Of a DNA stretch of 64,000 nt, positions 1-9,233 are shown piece after piece (within the stretch, counting starts at the first letter, position 1; every line of letters begins with the position of its first letter). The DNA comes from Allobosea sp. BH3. Lineage in GTDB: Bacteria > Pseudomonadota > Alphaproteobacteria > Rhizobiales > Beijerinckiaceae. The notes beneath the pieces are model-generated. The model made no database searches. It was not told the DNA's origin and worked only from the letters and a program-made list of their open reading frames with translations. A program made the translations under genes and the position numbers. Location of the stretch: contig NZ_JAIMCA010000002.1 in assembly GCF_025499465.1 (NCBI RefSeq), forward strand, positions 372,001 to 436,000. Reading direction: 5' to 3'.

Positions 1-879
1 GCGCTCTCCGTCATCGTGCTCGGCGACGAGAGCGGCTACGCGCTGACCGACAACCAGAAGATGAAGCTCGCCGCGATCGAGGCGATGTGGGAGACCGAGC
101 CGCCGCCGGCCGCATTCACCGCCATCGGCATTCCGAGCCTGACCGACCGCAAGACCCATTTCGCCATCCATATCCCTTGGGTGATGGGGCTGATCGGCAC
201 ACGCTCGTTCGACACGCCGATCCCCGGCATCAACGAGCTGGTGCAGAAGGCCGAGGCGCGCATCCGTGACGGGCTGATCGCCTATGACGCGCTCGAAAAG
301 ATCAAGGCGAACCGGAACGACGGCGCCGCCCGCGCCGCCTTCGACGCCTCCTCCCACGATCTCGGCTACGCGCTGCTGCTGAAGAGGTTCATCGCCGATC
401 CGCGGCAGGCGACGGAGCAGAACATCAAGGATGCGGCGTGGTCGACCGTGCCGGGCGTGCCCTGGCTGTTCTTCGGCTTCCGCCTGATGGTTCTGTGCGC
501 CTTCCTGCTGCTCGGCGTGTTCGCGATCTCGCTGTGGCATACGATCCGCGAGCAGGAGGCGCCGCGCTGGGTGTTCCGCATGGCGCTGCTGGCGATGCCG
601 CTGCCCTGGATCGCGATCGAGGTCGGCTGGTTCGTCGCCGAGTTCGGCCGCCAGCCCTGGATCATCGAAGGCGTGCTGCCGACGTTCCTGGCGACCTCCG
701 AGCTCGGGGTCTGGAATCTCATGCTCACCATCGCCGGCTTCACGGCGCTCTACGGAACGCTGGCCGTCATCGAGGTGAAGCTGATGCTCGAAGCCATCCG
801 CACGGGGCCGGCGATCACCCACGTCATCGATGCGATGGCGCCGGGGCGCCCGCGCCCTGCCCTGCAGCCGGCCGAGTGA
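1..879 (+). CDS. cydA: Cytochrome bd ubiquinol oxidase subunit I, C-terminal part
   Basis: Membrane quinol oxidase subunit that carries the hemes of cytochrome bd and reduces O2 at high affinity. The window opens inside the gene: the frame is open from base 1 and ends at TGA 877-879, leaving 292 residues of a protein usually about 520 long. The conserved GRQPW motif is encoded at 646-660. Hydrophobic helices lie on both sides of it (about 470-540, 580-640 and 700-780), as in the C-terminal half of CydA. cydB follows after 19 bp and cydX after that, so this is the cydABX operon. The N-terminal half, with the quinol-binding Q-loop, lies outside the window. Confidence 0.95.
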   Translation, partial: ALSVIVLGDESGYALTDNQKMKLAAIEAMWETEPPPAAFTAIGIPSLTDRKTHFAIHIPWVMGLIGTRSFDTPIPGINELVQKAEARIRDGLIAYDALEKIKANRNDGAARAAFDASSHDLGYALLLKRFIADPRQATEQNIKDAAWSTVPGVPWLFFGFRLMVLCAFLLLGVFAISLWHTIREQEAPRWVFRMALLAMPLPWIAIEVGWFVAEFGRQPWIIEGVLPTFLATSELGVWNLMLTIAGFTALYGTLAVIEVKLMLEAIRTGPAITHVIDAMAPGRPRPALQPAE

Positions 880-898
880 CCGGGAAGGAGCGAAAACG

Positions 899-2053
899 AT
901 GATCGACTTCCTCTTCTCCTACGAAACGCTGCGGCTGATCTGGTGGGTCCTGCTCGGCGTGCTGCTGATCGGCTTCGCCGCGATGGACGGCTTCGACCTC
1001 GGCGTCGGCGCGCTCCTGCCCTTCGTCGCCAAGGACGATATCGAGCGCCGGGTCGCCATCAACACGGTCGGGCCGGTCTGGGAAGGCAACCAGGTCTGGT
1101 TCATCCTCGGCGGCGGCGCGATCTTCGCGGCATGGCCGGCGCTCTACGCGCTGAGCTTCTCCGGCTTCTATCTCGCGATGTTCCTGGTGCTGTGCGCGCT
1201 GATCCTGCGGCCGGTCGGCTTCAAGTACCGCTCGAAAAGACCCGACGCTGCCTGGCGCGAACGCTGGGACTGGGCGCTCTTCATCGGCGGCGCCGTGCCG
1301 GCGCTGATCTTCGGCGTCGCGATCGGCAACACGTTGCAGGGCGTGCCCTTCCACTTCACGCCGGAACTGCGGCCGATCTACGAGGGCAGCCTGATCGGGC
1401 TGCTGAACCCGCTCGCCCTTTTCTGCGGGCTGGTCTCGCTGGCGATGATCGTGATGCACGGCGCCGCCTGGCTCTCATTCAAGGCCGACGGCATCGTCTC
1501 GCAGCGGGCCAAGGCCTATGGCACAGGCGCCGCGCTCCTCACCGCAACGCTGTTCGCGCTCGGCGGCCTGCTCGTCTGGGCGGGATTGCTCGGCGGCTAC
1601 AAGGTGACCTCCCCGATCGTCTGGGACGGCCCCTCCAACCCGATCGGCAAGACGGTGGTCGCCGATGCCGGCGCCTGGCTCGCGAATTTCCGCGCGCACC
1701 CGGCGCTGTGGGCCGTTCCGGCGCTGGGCGTGACGGCGCCGCTGCTGGCGGCGATCGGTTTCCGCACCGGGCAGGAAGGGCTGACCTTCCTCGCCTCCAA
1801 GCTCGCGGTCGCCATGATCGTCGCCACGGTCGGCCTCGCGATGTTCCCGATCCTGCTGCCGTCGAGCACCAATCCGGGCCATTCGCTTACGGTGTTCGAC
1901 GCCTCGTCGAGCCGCGCGACGCTGCGCAACATGCTGCTGGCGACGCTGATCTTCATGCCGCTGATCCTCGCCTATACGGCATGGGTCTACCGCGTGCTGT
2001 GGGGCAAGGTCAGCGAAAAGGGCGTCGAGGACGCCGGCCATTCGGCCTACTGA
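899..2053 (+). CDS. cydB: Cytochrome bd ubiquinol oxidase subunit II
   Basis: Second large membrane subunit of cytochrome bd oxidase, paired with CydA. 384 residues, the usual family length. The ATG at 899 is chosen because GGAAGGAG lies just upstream and the protein then begins MIDFLFSYETLRLIWW. The early conserved stretch AMDGFDLGVG is present and the protein is almost entirely hydrophobic helices. It sits 19 bp after cydA and 23 bp before cydX, so the three are probably cotranscribed. An oxidase of this type supports respiration at low oxygen and under nitric oxide or sulfide stress (known for the family). Confidence 0.96.
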   Translation: MIDFLFSYETLRLIWWVLLGVLLIGFAAMDGFDLGVGALLPFVAKDDIERRVAINTVGPVWEGNQVWFILGGGAIFAAWPALYALSFSGFYLAMFLVLCALILRPVGFKYRSKRPDAAWRERWDWALFIGGAVPALIFGVAIGNTLQGVPFHFTPELRPIYEGSLIGLLNPLALFCGLVSLAMIVMHGAAWLSFKADGIVSQRAKAYGTGAALLTATLFALGGLLVWAGLLGGYKVTSPIVWDGPSNPIGKTVVADAGAWLANFRAHPALWAVPALGVTAPLLAAIGFRTGQEGLTFLASKLAVAMIVATVGLAMFPILLPSSTNPGHSLTVFDASSSRATLRNMLLATLIFMPLILAYTAWVYRVLWGKVSEKGVEDAGHSAY

Positions 2054-2076
2054 AGACGGAACAAGGAGAACGAGCC

Positions 2077-2208
2077 ATGTGGTATTTCGCCTGGGTTCTC
2101 GGCCTCGGCCTCGCCGCCTCTGTCGGCATCCTCAACGCGCTCTGGTACGAGCTGCGCACGGTCCGCGAGGAACCGGTCCACGATACGGTGCCACTCCTGA
2201 CACCGTAG
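2077..2208 (+). CDS. cydX: Cytochrome bd oxidase small subunit CydX
   Basis: A 43-residue single-span protein, easily missed because of its size. It begins MWYFAWVLGLGLA, the hallmark of CydX/YbgT proteins, which bind CydA and stabilise the hemes of cytochrome bd. It has one hydrophobic helix (about residues 2-22), then the conserved NALWYE segment and a short hydrophilic tail. AAGGAG lies 8 bp before the ATG. Its place directly after cydB is the family norm. The tail is slightly longer than in the 37-residue E. coli protein. Confidence 0.92.
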   Translation: MWYFAWVLGLGLAASVGILNALWYELRTVREEPVHDTVPLLTP

Positions 2209-2409
2209 GCGCGGGCGCGAGAGGAGTCGGTGACGAGCCCGCATCGCTGGATGCGCGGGGCTACATGCCGAGTTCCGCTTTCTTTTGGTAGAGATCCTGG
2301 CACATGTCCGTCTGCGAGCGGGCCGGACAGGCTCCTTGCGGGCACGCTCGATTCCTGACTGCATGCCAGTTCGCAGCGCGCCTTCCGCGCGCTCGGAGCC
2401 TCGTGGACG

Positions 2410-3192
2410 ATGAGTGGAAATCTTCCCAGCCGGAAAACGTTGACTGTCCGACAGAAGGAAATCCTAGCAGTCGTGCAGGAGCTCGGCTTCACGACCATCG
2501 AAACGCTAGCGGCCCGCTTCGGCGTTTCAGCACAGACCATCCGGCGCGAGATCATACGCTTGCAGGACGGGAATTTCCTGCAGCGCTTCCATGGTGGGGC
2601 GGGGCTCGCCTCCGGCGGCATACGCTCTGCCTATGCGCAGAAACTGACCGTCTCGCCACAGGGCAAGCAGCGGATCGGCGAGGCCGTGGCCGGCGTCATC
2701 CCGGCCGGCGCCTGCGTGTTCCTGGACGTCGGGACCACGGTCGAAGCTGCGGCTCGCGCGCTGCTTGGCAAGGCCGGGCTGCGCATCGTCACGGCCAGTG
2801 TCTCGGTCGCCAACATCTTCTGCCAAGGCGGCATCTTCGATGTGGTGGTGACGGGTGGCGTCACGCGCGGCGCCAACGGTTCCCTGGTCGGCCAGCAGGC
2901 GATCGCCTCGATCGCGGCATTCCGCTTCGACTATGCGATCCTGGGCATCGGCGGCTTCGACGACGATGGCGCGCCGATGGATTTCGATCTCGAGAAGATT
3001 GCCGTTCGCCAGGCGGCGATGGCACGCGCCTGCAGCACGATCGTTCTGGCCGATCACAGCAAGTTCGACCAGGTCGGCACAGCGCGCATCGCCGATCCCG
3101 AAATGATCGACCTGTTCGTCATCGACGCCGATCCGACCGAGCGGCTGCGGGAAGCCTGGCAGCGAGGCGGCAGCCGCTGGCTGGTGGCGTAG
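2410..3192 (+). CDS. DeoR/GlpR-family transcriptional regulator
   Basis: DNA-binding repressor of the DeoR family, 260 residues. A winged helix-turn-helix occupies about residues 15-65, with recognition region VSAQTIRREI. The C-terminal sugar-phosphate sensor domain is recognisable from DVGTTVEAAA (about 100), VVTGGVTRG (about 150) and ADHSKFDQVG (about 215). Family members respond to phosphorylated sugars or glycerol phosphate. It lies 116 bp upstream of the phosphonate-type transporter and in the same direction, so it probably controls that operon and may sense a phosphorylated product of it. The ligand cannot be read from sequence. Confidence 0.9.
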   Translation: MSGNLPSRKTLTVRQKEILAVVQELGFTTIETLAARFGVSAQTIRREIIRLQDGNFLQRFHGGAGLASGGIRSAYAQKLTVSPQGKQRIGEAVAGVIPAGACVFLDVGTTVEAAARALLGKAGLRIVTASVSVANIFCQGGIFDVVVTGGVTRGANGSLVGQQAIASIAAFRFDYAILGIGGFDDDGAPMDFDLEKIAVRQAAMARACSTIVLADHSKFDQVGTARIADPEMIDLFVIDADPTERLREAWQRGGSRWLVA

Positions 3193-3308
3193 GGCCGCCT
3201 TCCCCGATTGATGAGCCGGCAACCCTTGCCTCCCTGGTCGTTCTTGATCAGGATGGAAGAAATCTTACACGAGCGCCATTCAATGGCGCCGGCTCCAGGG
3301 AGGTCGCC

Positions 3309-4298
3309 ATGTTGCGCGCGAAGTTCGCGTTCCTTTGCCTATCCGCTCTCGGCCTCGGCCTGTCGGCGCCGGTCCAAGCGCAGGACTGCGCCAATCGCGG
3401 CACGCTCGATGCCCGCTATTGCGACGCCAATCGCGACCTTCTGGCCGATACTCCGACCGATCCCGCCAGGCAGAAGGACCCCGACACGCTGGTGTTCTCC
3501 TACACGCCGGTGGAGGATCCGGCCGTCTATGAGAATGTCTTCGCCGACTTCCTCGCACATCTGAGCAAGGTCACCGGCAAGCGCATCCGCTGGTTCGGCG
3601 CCGAGTCCTATGCGGCGCAGGTAGAGGCGATGCGCTCCGGCCGGCTGCATATCGCCGGTGTGGCAAGCGGCCCGACGCCGTTCGCCGTGAACCTGGCGGG
3701 CTTCGTGCCGATCGTGGCGATGGCGAAGGTCGACGATTCGATCGGCTACACGCTCCAGCTGATCGTGCCGAAGGATTCCCCGATCAAGGGCATCGCCGAT
3801 CTCAAGGGCAAGCGCGTCGCCCATGTCGCGCCGTCCTCAAATTCCGGGGACACGGCACCGCGCATCCTGTTCAAGGAGAAGGGCGTCGTGCCGGGCAAGG
3901 ACTACGAGGTCCTCTATTCCGGCAAGCACGACAACTCGATCATGGGCGTGGTCAACAAGGACTATGACGCCGCGCCCGTCGCCTCCAGCGTGGTCGAGCG
4001 CATGGCGGACCGCGGCATGTTCAAGCGCGACGATATCCGGATCGTCTACGAATCCAGCCCGTTTCCGCGCACCGCCTTCGGCATCGCGCATGACCTGAAG
4101 CCGGAGCTGCAGGCTAAGATCAAGGAGGCCTTCCTCTCCTTCGACTTCCTGAAATCCGCCCTTGCGAAGGAATTCAAGGACACCAAGGGCTTCAAGGAGC
4201 TTAGCTACAAGGACGCTTGGGGCGACATCATCCTGATCCAGCGCGACAGCGGCGTCACCTACAGCCAGGACGGCCTCTCCAAGCTCAAGGGCGACTGA
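3309..4298 (+). CDS. phnD: Phosphonate/phosphite-type ABC transporter substrate-binding protein
   Basis: Periplasmic binding protein of the PhnD family (phosphonates, phosphite or phosphate esters). 329 residues; a cleavable signal peptide ends near residue 23 (SAPVQAQDC). The mature part has the PhnD-like segments [14 protein letters not shown]-type ligand loops and [10 protein letters not shown], the Ser/Thr-rich phosphoryl-binding loop. GGGAGG precedes the ATG at 3309. The stop overlaps the start of phnC (TGATG), giving translational coupling. First gene of a phnD-phnC-phnE-phnE set that runs into a HAD phosphatase. No C-P lyase or phosphonatase gene is nearby, so the true ligand is open. 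Confidence 0.88.
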   Translation: MLRAKFAFLCLSALGLGLSAPVQAQDCANRGTLDARYCDANRDLLADTPTDPARQKDPDTLVFSYTPVEDPAVYENVFADFLAHLSKVTGKRIRWFGAESYAAQVEAMRSGRLHIAGVASGPTPFAVNLAGFVPIVAMAKVDDSIGYTLQLIVPKDSPIKGIADLKGKRVAHVAPSSNSGDTAPRILFKEKGVVPGKDYEVLYSGKHDNSIMGVVNKDYDAAPVASSVVERMADRGMFKRDDIRIVYESSPFPRTAFGIAHDLKPELQAKIKEAFLSFDFLKSALAKEFKDTKGFKELSYKDAWGDIILIQRDSGVTYSQDGLSKLKGD

Positions 4299-5149
4299 TG
4301 ATGCCCGCTTCTGAAGGAGCGGCGCAGGCTGCCGCTCCGCTGCTGGCCGTCGAAGGCCTCGCCAAGACCTACCCCACCGGCAAGAAGGCGCTCGGCGGCG
4401 TCGACGTCGTCATCGACCGGCCTCAGCTGGTGGCGGTGATCGGCTCGTCCGGCGCCGGGAAGAGCACCTTCATCCGCTGCATCAACCGGCTGGTGGAGCC
4501 GACATCGGGGCGCATCCTGCTCAACGGGGAAGACATCGTTGGGCTGGACCGCAAGGGCCTGCGCGCAGCGCGGCGCCGGATCGGGATGATCTTCCAGGAA
4601 TACAACCTGGTCGAGCGCCTGAGCGTGATGCAGAACGTGCTCTCGGGCCGGCTCGGCTATACCGGTCTGCTGGCGTCGCTGCGCTACCGCTTTCCGCCGC
4701 AGGACATCCAGGCCGCTTTCGCGCTGCTCGACCGCGTCGGCCTCGATGGCTATCACAACCAGCGCGCCGACGCCTTGTCGGGCGGCCAGCGCCAGCGTGT
4801 CGGCATCGCCCGAGCGCTGATGCAGCGGCCCGATCTTCTACTCCTCGACGAGCCGACTGCGAGCCTCGACCCCAAGACGTCGCGCCAGATCATGCGTCTC
4901 GTGCGCGAGCTGGTGGCCGAGCGGCAGACGCCCGCGATCATCAATATCCATGACGTGGCGCTGGCGCGCGCCTATGCCGACCGGATCATCGGCCTGAAGG
5001 ACGGGCTGCTCGTCTTCGATGCTGCGGCCGAGGCCCTGACCGACGAGGCGCTGACGCGCATCTATGGCGAGGAGGACTGGTCGACGCCTCAGGGCGAGGA
5101 GGAGGACGAGCAGGCGACGGGCGCTGTGGCTCCCCTCCGGGCGGAATGA
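4298..5149 (+). CDS. phnC: Phosphonate-type ABC transporter ATP-binding protein
   Basis: Cytoplasmic ATPase that powers the PhnDE importer, 283 residues. Walker A is GSSGAGKST (about 49-57), the Q-loop is FQEYNL, the ABC signature is [15 protein letters not shown] and Walker B is [12 protein letters not shown]. The ATG overlaps the phnD stop by one base; a second ATG follows immediately, so translation could begin at either. The end overlaps the next permease gene by four bases (ATGA). The C-terminus carries a short acidic tail. Confidence 0.92.
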   Translation: MMPASEGAAQAAAPLLAVEGLAKTYPTGKKALGGVDVVIDRPQLVAVIGSSGAGKSTFIRCINRLVEPTSGRILLNGEDIVGLDRKGLRAARRRIGMIFQEYNLVERLSVMQNVLSGRLGYTGLLASLRYRFPPQDIQAAFALLDRVGLDGYHNQRADALSGGQRQRVGIARALMQRPDLLLLDEPTASLDPKTSRQIMRLVRELVAERQTPAIINIHDVALARAYADRIIGLKDGLLVFDAAAEALTDEALTRIYGEEDWSTPQGEEEDEQATGAVAPLRAE

Positions 5150-5952
5150 CGATGGCCGCTCCAGCCTATCCGAGCGCCTGGCGCCCGCCGACCATTTTCG
5201 GCAGCCCGGGACGGCGCTTCGCCTTCTGGGCGCTCGTCGCGGCCTATCTCGTCTGGTCGCTCTCGACGCTGAATGTCGACACGGCCCGGATGTTGGCCGG
5301 CCTGCCACGCGCCTGGAACATCCTCGTGCGGATGATGCCGCCCGATTTCGGGCGCTGGCAGCTCCTGCTGACCGGCATGGTCGAAAGCGTGCAGATCGCG
5401 ATCGCCGCGACGATCGTCGGGGCCGTGCTGTCCATTCCGCTCGGCATCGCCGCCGCGTCCAACCTCTCCCCACGCCCGGTTTATTTCGCTGCGCGCGGCT
5501 TCATCGTCGTCGGGCGAACCTTTCACGAGGTGATCATCGCCATCTTCTTCGTGAAGCTCTTCGGCTTCGGCCCCGTCGCCGGGCTGCTGACGCTCGCCTT
5601 CTCCTCGGCGATCTTCCTCGGAAAGATGCTGGCCGAGGACATCGAGAACATGAAGCCAGGCCCCGTCGAGGCGATCCGCGCCACGGGGGCGAGCTTCGGA
5701 CAGACATTCGCCTATGCGGTCGTTCCGCAGGTGCTGGTGAAGACGCTCGGCGTGCTGATCTACCGGCTCGATTCCAACCTGCGCCATTCAACCGTGATCG
5801 GCATCGTCGGAGCCGGCGGCATCGGCCAGACGCTGTCGGCCTCCTTCTCGCGTTACGATTTCGATTTCGCCAGCGCGATCCTGCTGACGATCGCGGCCAT
5901 GGTCGCCCTTGGCGAATGGTTCAGCGACTGGGCGAGGCGCAGGCTGAGATGA
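5146..5952 (+). CDS. phnE: Phosphonate-type ABC transporter permease (first PhnE)
   Basis: Inner-membrane permease of the PhnE family, 268 residues with about six hydrophobic segments. The cytoplasmic EAA loop that contacts PhnC is visible as [14 protein letters not shown] (about 178-191), and [12 protein letters not shown] follows, as is standard in PhnE. It is the first of two tandem PhnE genes, so the channel is probably a heterodimer. It overlaps phnC by four bases at its start and the second permease by four at its end. Confidence 0.92.
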   Translation: MTMAAPAYPSAWRPPTIFGSPGRRFAFWALVAAYLVWSLSTLNVDTARMLAGLPRAWNILVRMMPPDFGRWQLLLTGMVESVQIAIAATIVGAVLSIPLGIAAASNLSPRPVYFAARGFIVVGRTFHEVIIAIFFVKLFGFGPVAGLLTLAFSSAIFLGKMLAEDIENMKPGPVEAIRATGASFGQTFAYAVVPQVLVKTLGVLIYRLDSNLRHSTVIGIVGAGGIGQTLSASFSRYDFDFASAILLTIAAMVALGEWFSDWARRRLR

Positions 5953-6779
5953 CCGCACATCAGCCGCCGCACCGGCCCGCTCCGATGCGGGACTATCCCG
6001 ACCGCTGGGAACGCTATTCGGCGCGCGAGCGCCTCCTTCACTGGCTCTGGCTCGGCGGCATCGCGCTGGCGGCGGCCTGGTCGGTCTCGGCGCTTGACAT
6101 CGAATGGGCGTTCTTCGCCGATGCGCATGAGCAGGCCGCCGACCTGATCGGCCGCATGTGGCCGCCGCGCTGGTCCTACCTGCCGCGGATCGTGCAGCCC
6201 CTGATCGAGACCCTGCACATCGCCACGCTCGGCACCATGATCGCGATCGTCTTCGCGGTTCCCGTCGCCTTCCTGGCGGCGCGCAACACCACCTGGAACC
6301 AGGGAACCTGGCTGCTCGGGCGCGGCATCCTGGTGCTCTCGCGCTCGATCAACACGGTGATCTGGGGACTGGTCTTCGTCGCGATTTTCGGGCCCGGACC
6401 GGTGGCCGGCATTTGCGCCGTGGCGGCGCGCTCGGTCGGCTTCATCGCCAAGCTCGTCGCGGAAGCGATCGAGGAGGTCGATGCCGGCCAGATCGAGGCG
6501 GTGGAAGCGACCGGCGCCAGCACGCTCCAGGTCTACGGCGTCGCCATCCTGCCGCAGATCCTGCCGGTCCTGATCGGAACCTCGATCTATCGCTGGGACA
6601 TCAATGTGCGGGAGTCGAGCGTGCTCGGCTTCGTCGGCGCCGGCGGCATCGGGCTGCTGCTCTATGCCTCGATCAACCAGTTCGCCTGGTCCCAGGCCAT
6701 CGTCATCCTGATCGCCATCCTCGGCATCGTCATCATCAGCGAAGCGATTTCAGCCTATGTCCGCGCCCGCATCGTCTGA
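5949..6779 (+). CDS. phnE: Phosphonate-type ABC transporter permease (second PhnE)
   Basis: Second permease subunit, 276 residues, with the same architecture as its neighbour. EAA loop EAVEATGASTLQVYGV (about 179-194), followed by LGFVGAGGIGLLL. The ATG at 5949 overlaps the previous stop (ATGA). The N-terminal 35 residues are hydrophilic and cytoplasmic, longer than in its partner. The 3' end overlaps the HAD phosphatase gene by 23 bp, which ties the enzyme to the transporter in one transcript. Confidence 0.92.
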   Translation: MTAHQPPHRPAPMRDYPDRWERYSARERLLHWLWLGGIALAAAWSVSALDIEWAFFADAHEQAADLIGRMWPPRWSYLPRIVQPLIETLHIATLGTMIAIVFAVPVAFLAARNTTWNQGTWLLGRGILVLSRSINTVIWGLVFVAIFGPGPVAGICAVAARSVGFIAKLVAEAIEEVDAGQIEAVEATGASTLQVYGVAILPQILPVLIGTSIYRWDINVRESSVLGFVGAGGIGLLLYASINQFAWSQAIVILIAILGIVIISEAISAYVRARIV

Positions 6780-7698
6780 TCTGCGGCACCGGACGGCGTT
6801 CCCGGACGGTGTCTCGCAACTGGCTGGGCGCTATGACGGCTTCCTGCTCGACCAGTGGGGCGTGCTGCATGACGGCGCAGCGGCCCATGAAGGCGCCATC
6901 GCCTGCCTCGAAGCCATGCGCGCGGCCGGCAAGCGCGTCGTCATTCTCTCGAATTCGGGACGTGACGGCAGCGAGAACGAGGCCATCCTGGCCAGAATGG
7001 GCTTTTCCCGCGACCTCTACGATTCCGTCGTCTCCGCCGGGGACGACGCCCGCGATGCGCTGTTGCGGCGGGACGAGCCGGCCTATCGCGACCTGGGCAC
7101 ACGCTGCCTGCCGCTCACGCGGCCGGGCGAGCAGCATCTGGCAGATGGCCTCGGACTGACGCTCGTGGATGCGCCCGAGCAGGCGGACTTCCTGTTCGTG
7201 CTCAGTATCGATGCCGAGAAACAGTCGGTCGCCGGCTGGCGCCCCGTGCTGGAGCGCGCCCTGTCGCAGGGACTGCCGATGATCTGCGGCAATCCCGACC
7301 GCCACCGCGTCCATCCGGGCGGGCGCCTGCTGGAGGCGCCGGGTGCGATCGCCCTGGCGTATGAGCGAATGGGCGGCGTGGTGCATTACCATGGCAAGCC
7401 GGAGCCGCGCATTTATCGTACCTGCCTGCAGAGGCTTGGTCTGCCGCCCAGCCGCCTGCTCGCGATCGGTGACTCGCTCGAACATGACGTCGCGGGCGCG
7501 GCCCGCGCGGGCGTCGATTGCCTCTTCATCGCCGGGGGCATTCACCGGGACGAGCTGAGCTGGAGCGAGGGCGATCAGGCGTTCCAGCGCAGCTGCGAGG
7601 CCTTGTTTGCCCGCAACGCAGCTTCGCCGACATACTGCCTGCCAACATTTGCCTGGGGGACGGGCTCGCACACTGCGAGCAGCGCTGCCGGCCGATAA
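6757..7698 (+). CDS. HAD-superfamily class IIA phosphatase
   Basis: Predicted cytoplasmic phosphatase, 313 residues. Motif I is LLDQWGVLHDG with nucleophile Asp32; the usual second Asp is replaced by Trp, as is typical of this IIA subgroup related to NagD and p-nitrophenyl phosphatases. Motif II is ILSNSG, motif III is GKPEPRIY and motif IV is IGDSLEHDVAGA. The cap lies between motifs II and III. It overlaps the second phnE by 23 bp and stands 45 bp before another transporter set. This suggests removal of phosphate from an imported phosphoester; the substrate is not known. About 40 C-terminal residues after the core are of low conservation. Confidence 0.85.
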   Translation: MSAPASSDLRHRTAFPDGVSQLAGRYDGFLLDQWGVLHDGAAAHEGAIACLEAMRAAGKRVVILSNSGRDGSENEAILARMGFSRDLYDSVVSAGDDARDALLRRDEPAYRDLGTRCLPLTRPGEQHLADGLGLTLVDAPEQADFLFVLSIDAEKQSVAGWRPVLERALSQGLPMICGNPDRHRVHPGGRLLEAPGAIALAYERMGGVVHYHGKPEPRIYRTCLQRLGLPPSRLLAIGDSLEHDVAGAARAGVDCLFIAGGIHRDELSWSEGDQAFQRSCEALFARNAASPTYCLPTFAWGTGSHTASSAAGR

Positions 7699-7743
7699 GA
7701 ATCCAAGAAACCGCCAAGAAACAAACCACCAGGGAGAACGTCC

Positions 7744-9072
7744 ATGCTGAACCGTCGTTTCGTGATCGCAGCCACCCTGGGGGCGATGAGCCTGCCCGGC
7801 ATCGCCCTGGCACAGGCGCCTGCCGGCAAGGTCACGGTGGTGACCTCGTTTTCCAAGGATGTGACCGACCCGATCAAGAAAGCCTTCGAGAAGGCCGTGC
7901 CCGGCGTCACGCTCGAGGTCCAGAACCGCAACACCAATGCTGGCGTGAAATATGTCGAGGAAACCAAGGCGAACAATCAGGTCGATCTGTTCTGGGCCTC
8001 GGCGCCGGACGCCTTCGAGGTCCTGAAGGGCAAGAAGCTGCTGACCGCCTACAAGCCGAAGGCTACCGACATCCCAGAGAAGATCGGTTCGTACCCGATC
8101 AACGACCCGGACGGCTTCTATTTCGGCTTCGCGGCCTCGGGTTACGGCATCATGTGGAACGAGCGCTACGCGAAGGCCAACAAGCTGCCTGAGCCAAAGG
8201 ACTGGCAGGATCTCGCCAAGCCAGCCTTCTACGACCATGTCGCGATCGCCGCCCCGTCGCGTTCGGGCACGACGCATCTGACGATCGAGACCATCCTGCA
8301 GGGCGAGGGCTGGGACAAGGGCTGGCGCACCATCAAGGAGATGGCCGGCAACTTCCGCTCGATCAACGAGCGCTCCTTCGGTGTGCCGGAGCAGGTCAAT
8401 TCGGGCCAGGTCGGCGTCGGCATCGTGATCGATTTCTTCGCCTTCTCGGCGCAGGCCTCGGGCTTCCCGGTCAAGTTCGTCTACCCGACGGTGACCACGG
8501 TCGTGCCCGCCAATGTCGGCATTATCGCCAATCCGCCGAACAAGGCCGCGGCCGAGGCCTTCATCGAGTTCCTGCTCTCGCCCGCCGGCCAGGAGGTTCT
8601 GCTGGAGCCCGGCATCCGACGCCTGCCGGTCAACCCGGCTGTCTACGCCAAGGCCGGGGCCGACTACCCCAACCCCTTCACCGATCCCCGCTTCCAGAAG
8701 ATGATCGGCTTCGACGTCGACAAGTCGGAGCAGCGCACGGCCGTCGTCGACACGCTGTTCGACCAGCTGATCTCCTTCCAACTCGACGGGCTGAAGGGTG
8801 TCAACAAGGTGCTCCACGAGGTCGATGCGGCTCTCGCCAAGAAGCCGAACGAGCAGGCCAAGGCGCTGGCCGAGGAGGCGCGCGTGCTGCTGGCGGCCAT
8901 GCCGGTCACCGAGGCGCAGGCCGCGAGCGCCGAGCTGCGCGGAGCCTTCACCGGCGGCAAGGAGAAGGGGGCGCGCCAGGCCGAGGTCGAGAACCAGTGG
9001 GCCGGATTTGCCCGCGATCATTACGCCAAGGCGAAGGCCAAGGCCGAGGATGCGCTGAAGGCCGCGAAGTAG
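7744..9072 (+). CDS. ABC transporter extracellular solute-binding protein (family 1, iron/phosphonate type)
   Basis: Periplasmic binding protein, 442 residues, with a signal peptide ending near residue 25 (IALAQAPAG). The fold family is that of ferric-iron, 2-aminoethylphosphonate and phosphoglycerate binding proteins: VTVVTSFSKD at the start, FWASAPDAFEVL, and the ligand-domain stretch SGTTHLTIETIL. It is longer than usual: the last 110 residues form an Ala/Lys/Glu-rich helical extension. AGGGAGAA lies 8 bp upstream of the ATG. The fused permease and ATPase follow. The context next to a phosphatase and PhnDCE suggests an organophosphorus ligand, but iron cannot be excluded. Confidence 0.85.
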   Translation: MLNRRFVIAATLGAMSLPGIALAQAPAGKVTVVTSFSKDVTDPIKKAFEKAVPGVTLEVQNRNTNAGVKYVEETKANNQVDLFWASAPDAFEVLKGKKLLTAYKPKATDIPEKIGSYPINDPDGFYFGFAASGYGIMWNERYAKANKLPEPKDWQDLAKPAFYDHVAIAAPSRSGTTHLTIETILQGEGWDKGWRTIKEMAGNFRSINERSFGVPEQVNSGQVGVGIVIDFFAFSAQASGFPVKFVYPTVTTVVPANVGIIANPPNKAAAEAFIEFLLSPAGQEVLLEPGIRRLPVNPAVYAKAGADYPNPFTDPRFQKMIGFDVDKSEQRTAVVDTLFDQLISFQLDGLKGVNKVLHEVDAALAKKPNEQAKALAEEARVLLAAMPVTEAQAASAELRGAFTGGKEKGARQAEVENQWAGFARDHYAKAKAKAEDALKAAK

Positions 9073-9086
9073 GCTTTCACGCGCGT

Positions 9087-9219
9087 GTCATCCCGTGCGC
9101 GCTGCTGCGTGAAACGCTGCGGCGCAGACACGGGACCGCGTGACGAGAAGGCGCCTTTTCCTGCAGACGATCCCGCATCTGCGCGGCGGCATTCCATGCC
9201 GCAGCGCGTGCGGGATGAC
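9087..9219. repeat. Intergenic palindrome between binding protein and permease
   Basis: Two arms, 9087-9105 (GTCATCCCGTGCGCGCTGC) and 9201-9219, are inverted copies matching at 17 of 19 bases, separated by 95 bp with further G+C-rich complementarity. It fills most of the 161-bp gap between the binding-protein and permease genes of one operon. Such REP-like structures can protect the upstream mRNA and raise the binding protein relative to the permease; that role is inference. Confidence 0.7.
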
Positions 9220-9233
9220 ACCCGGCCCGCTTC

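Noticed and set aside
6736-9021. Long minus-strand frame (about 760 codons) across the HAD and binding-protein genes
   Set aside because: Same shadow effect; both plus-strand genes have clear motifs and the antisense protein has none.
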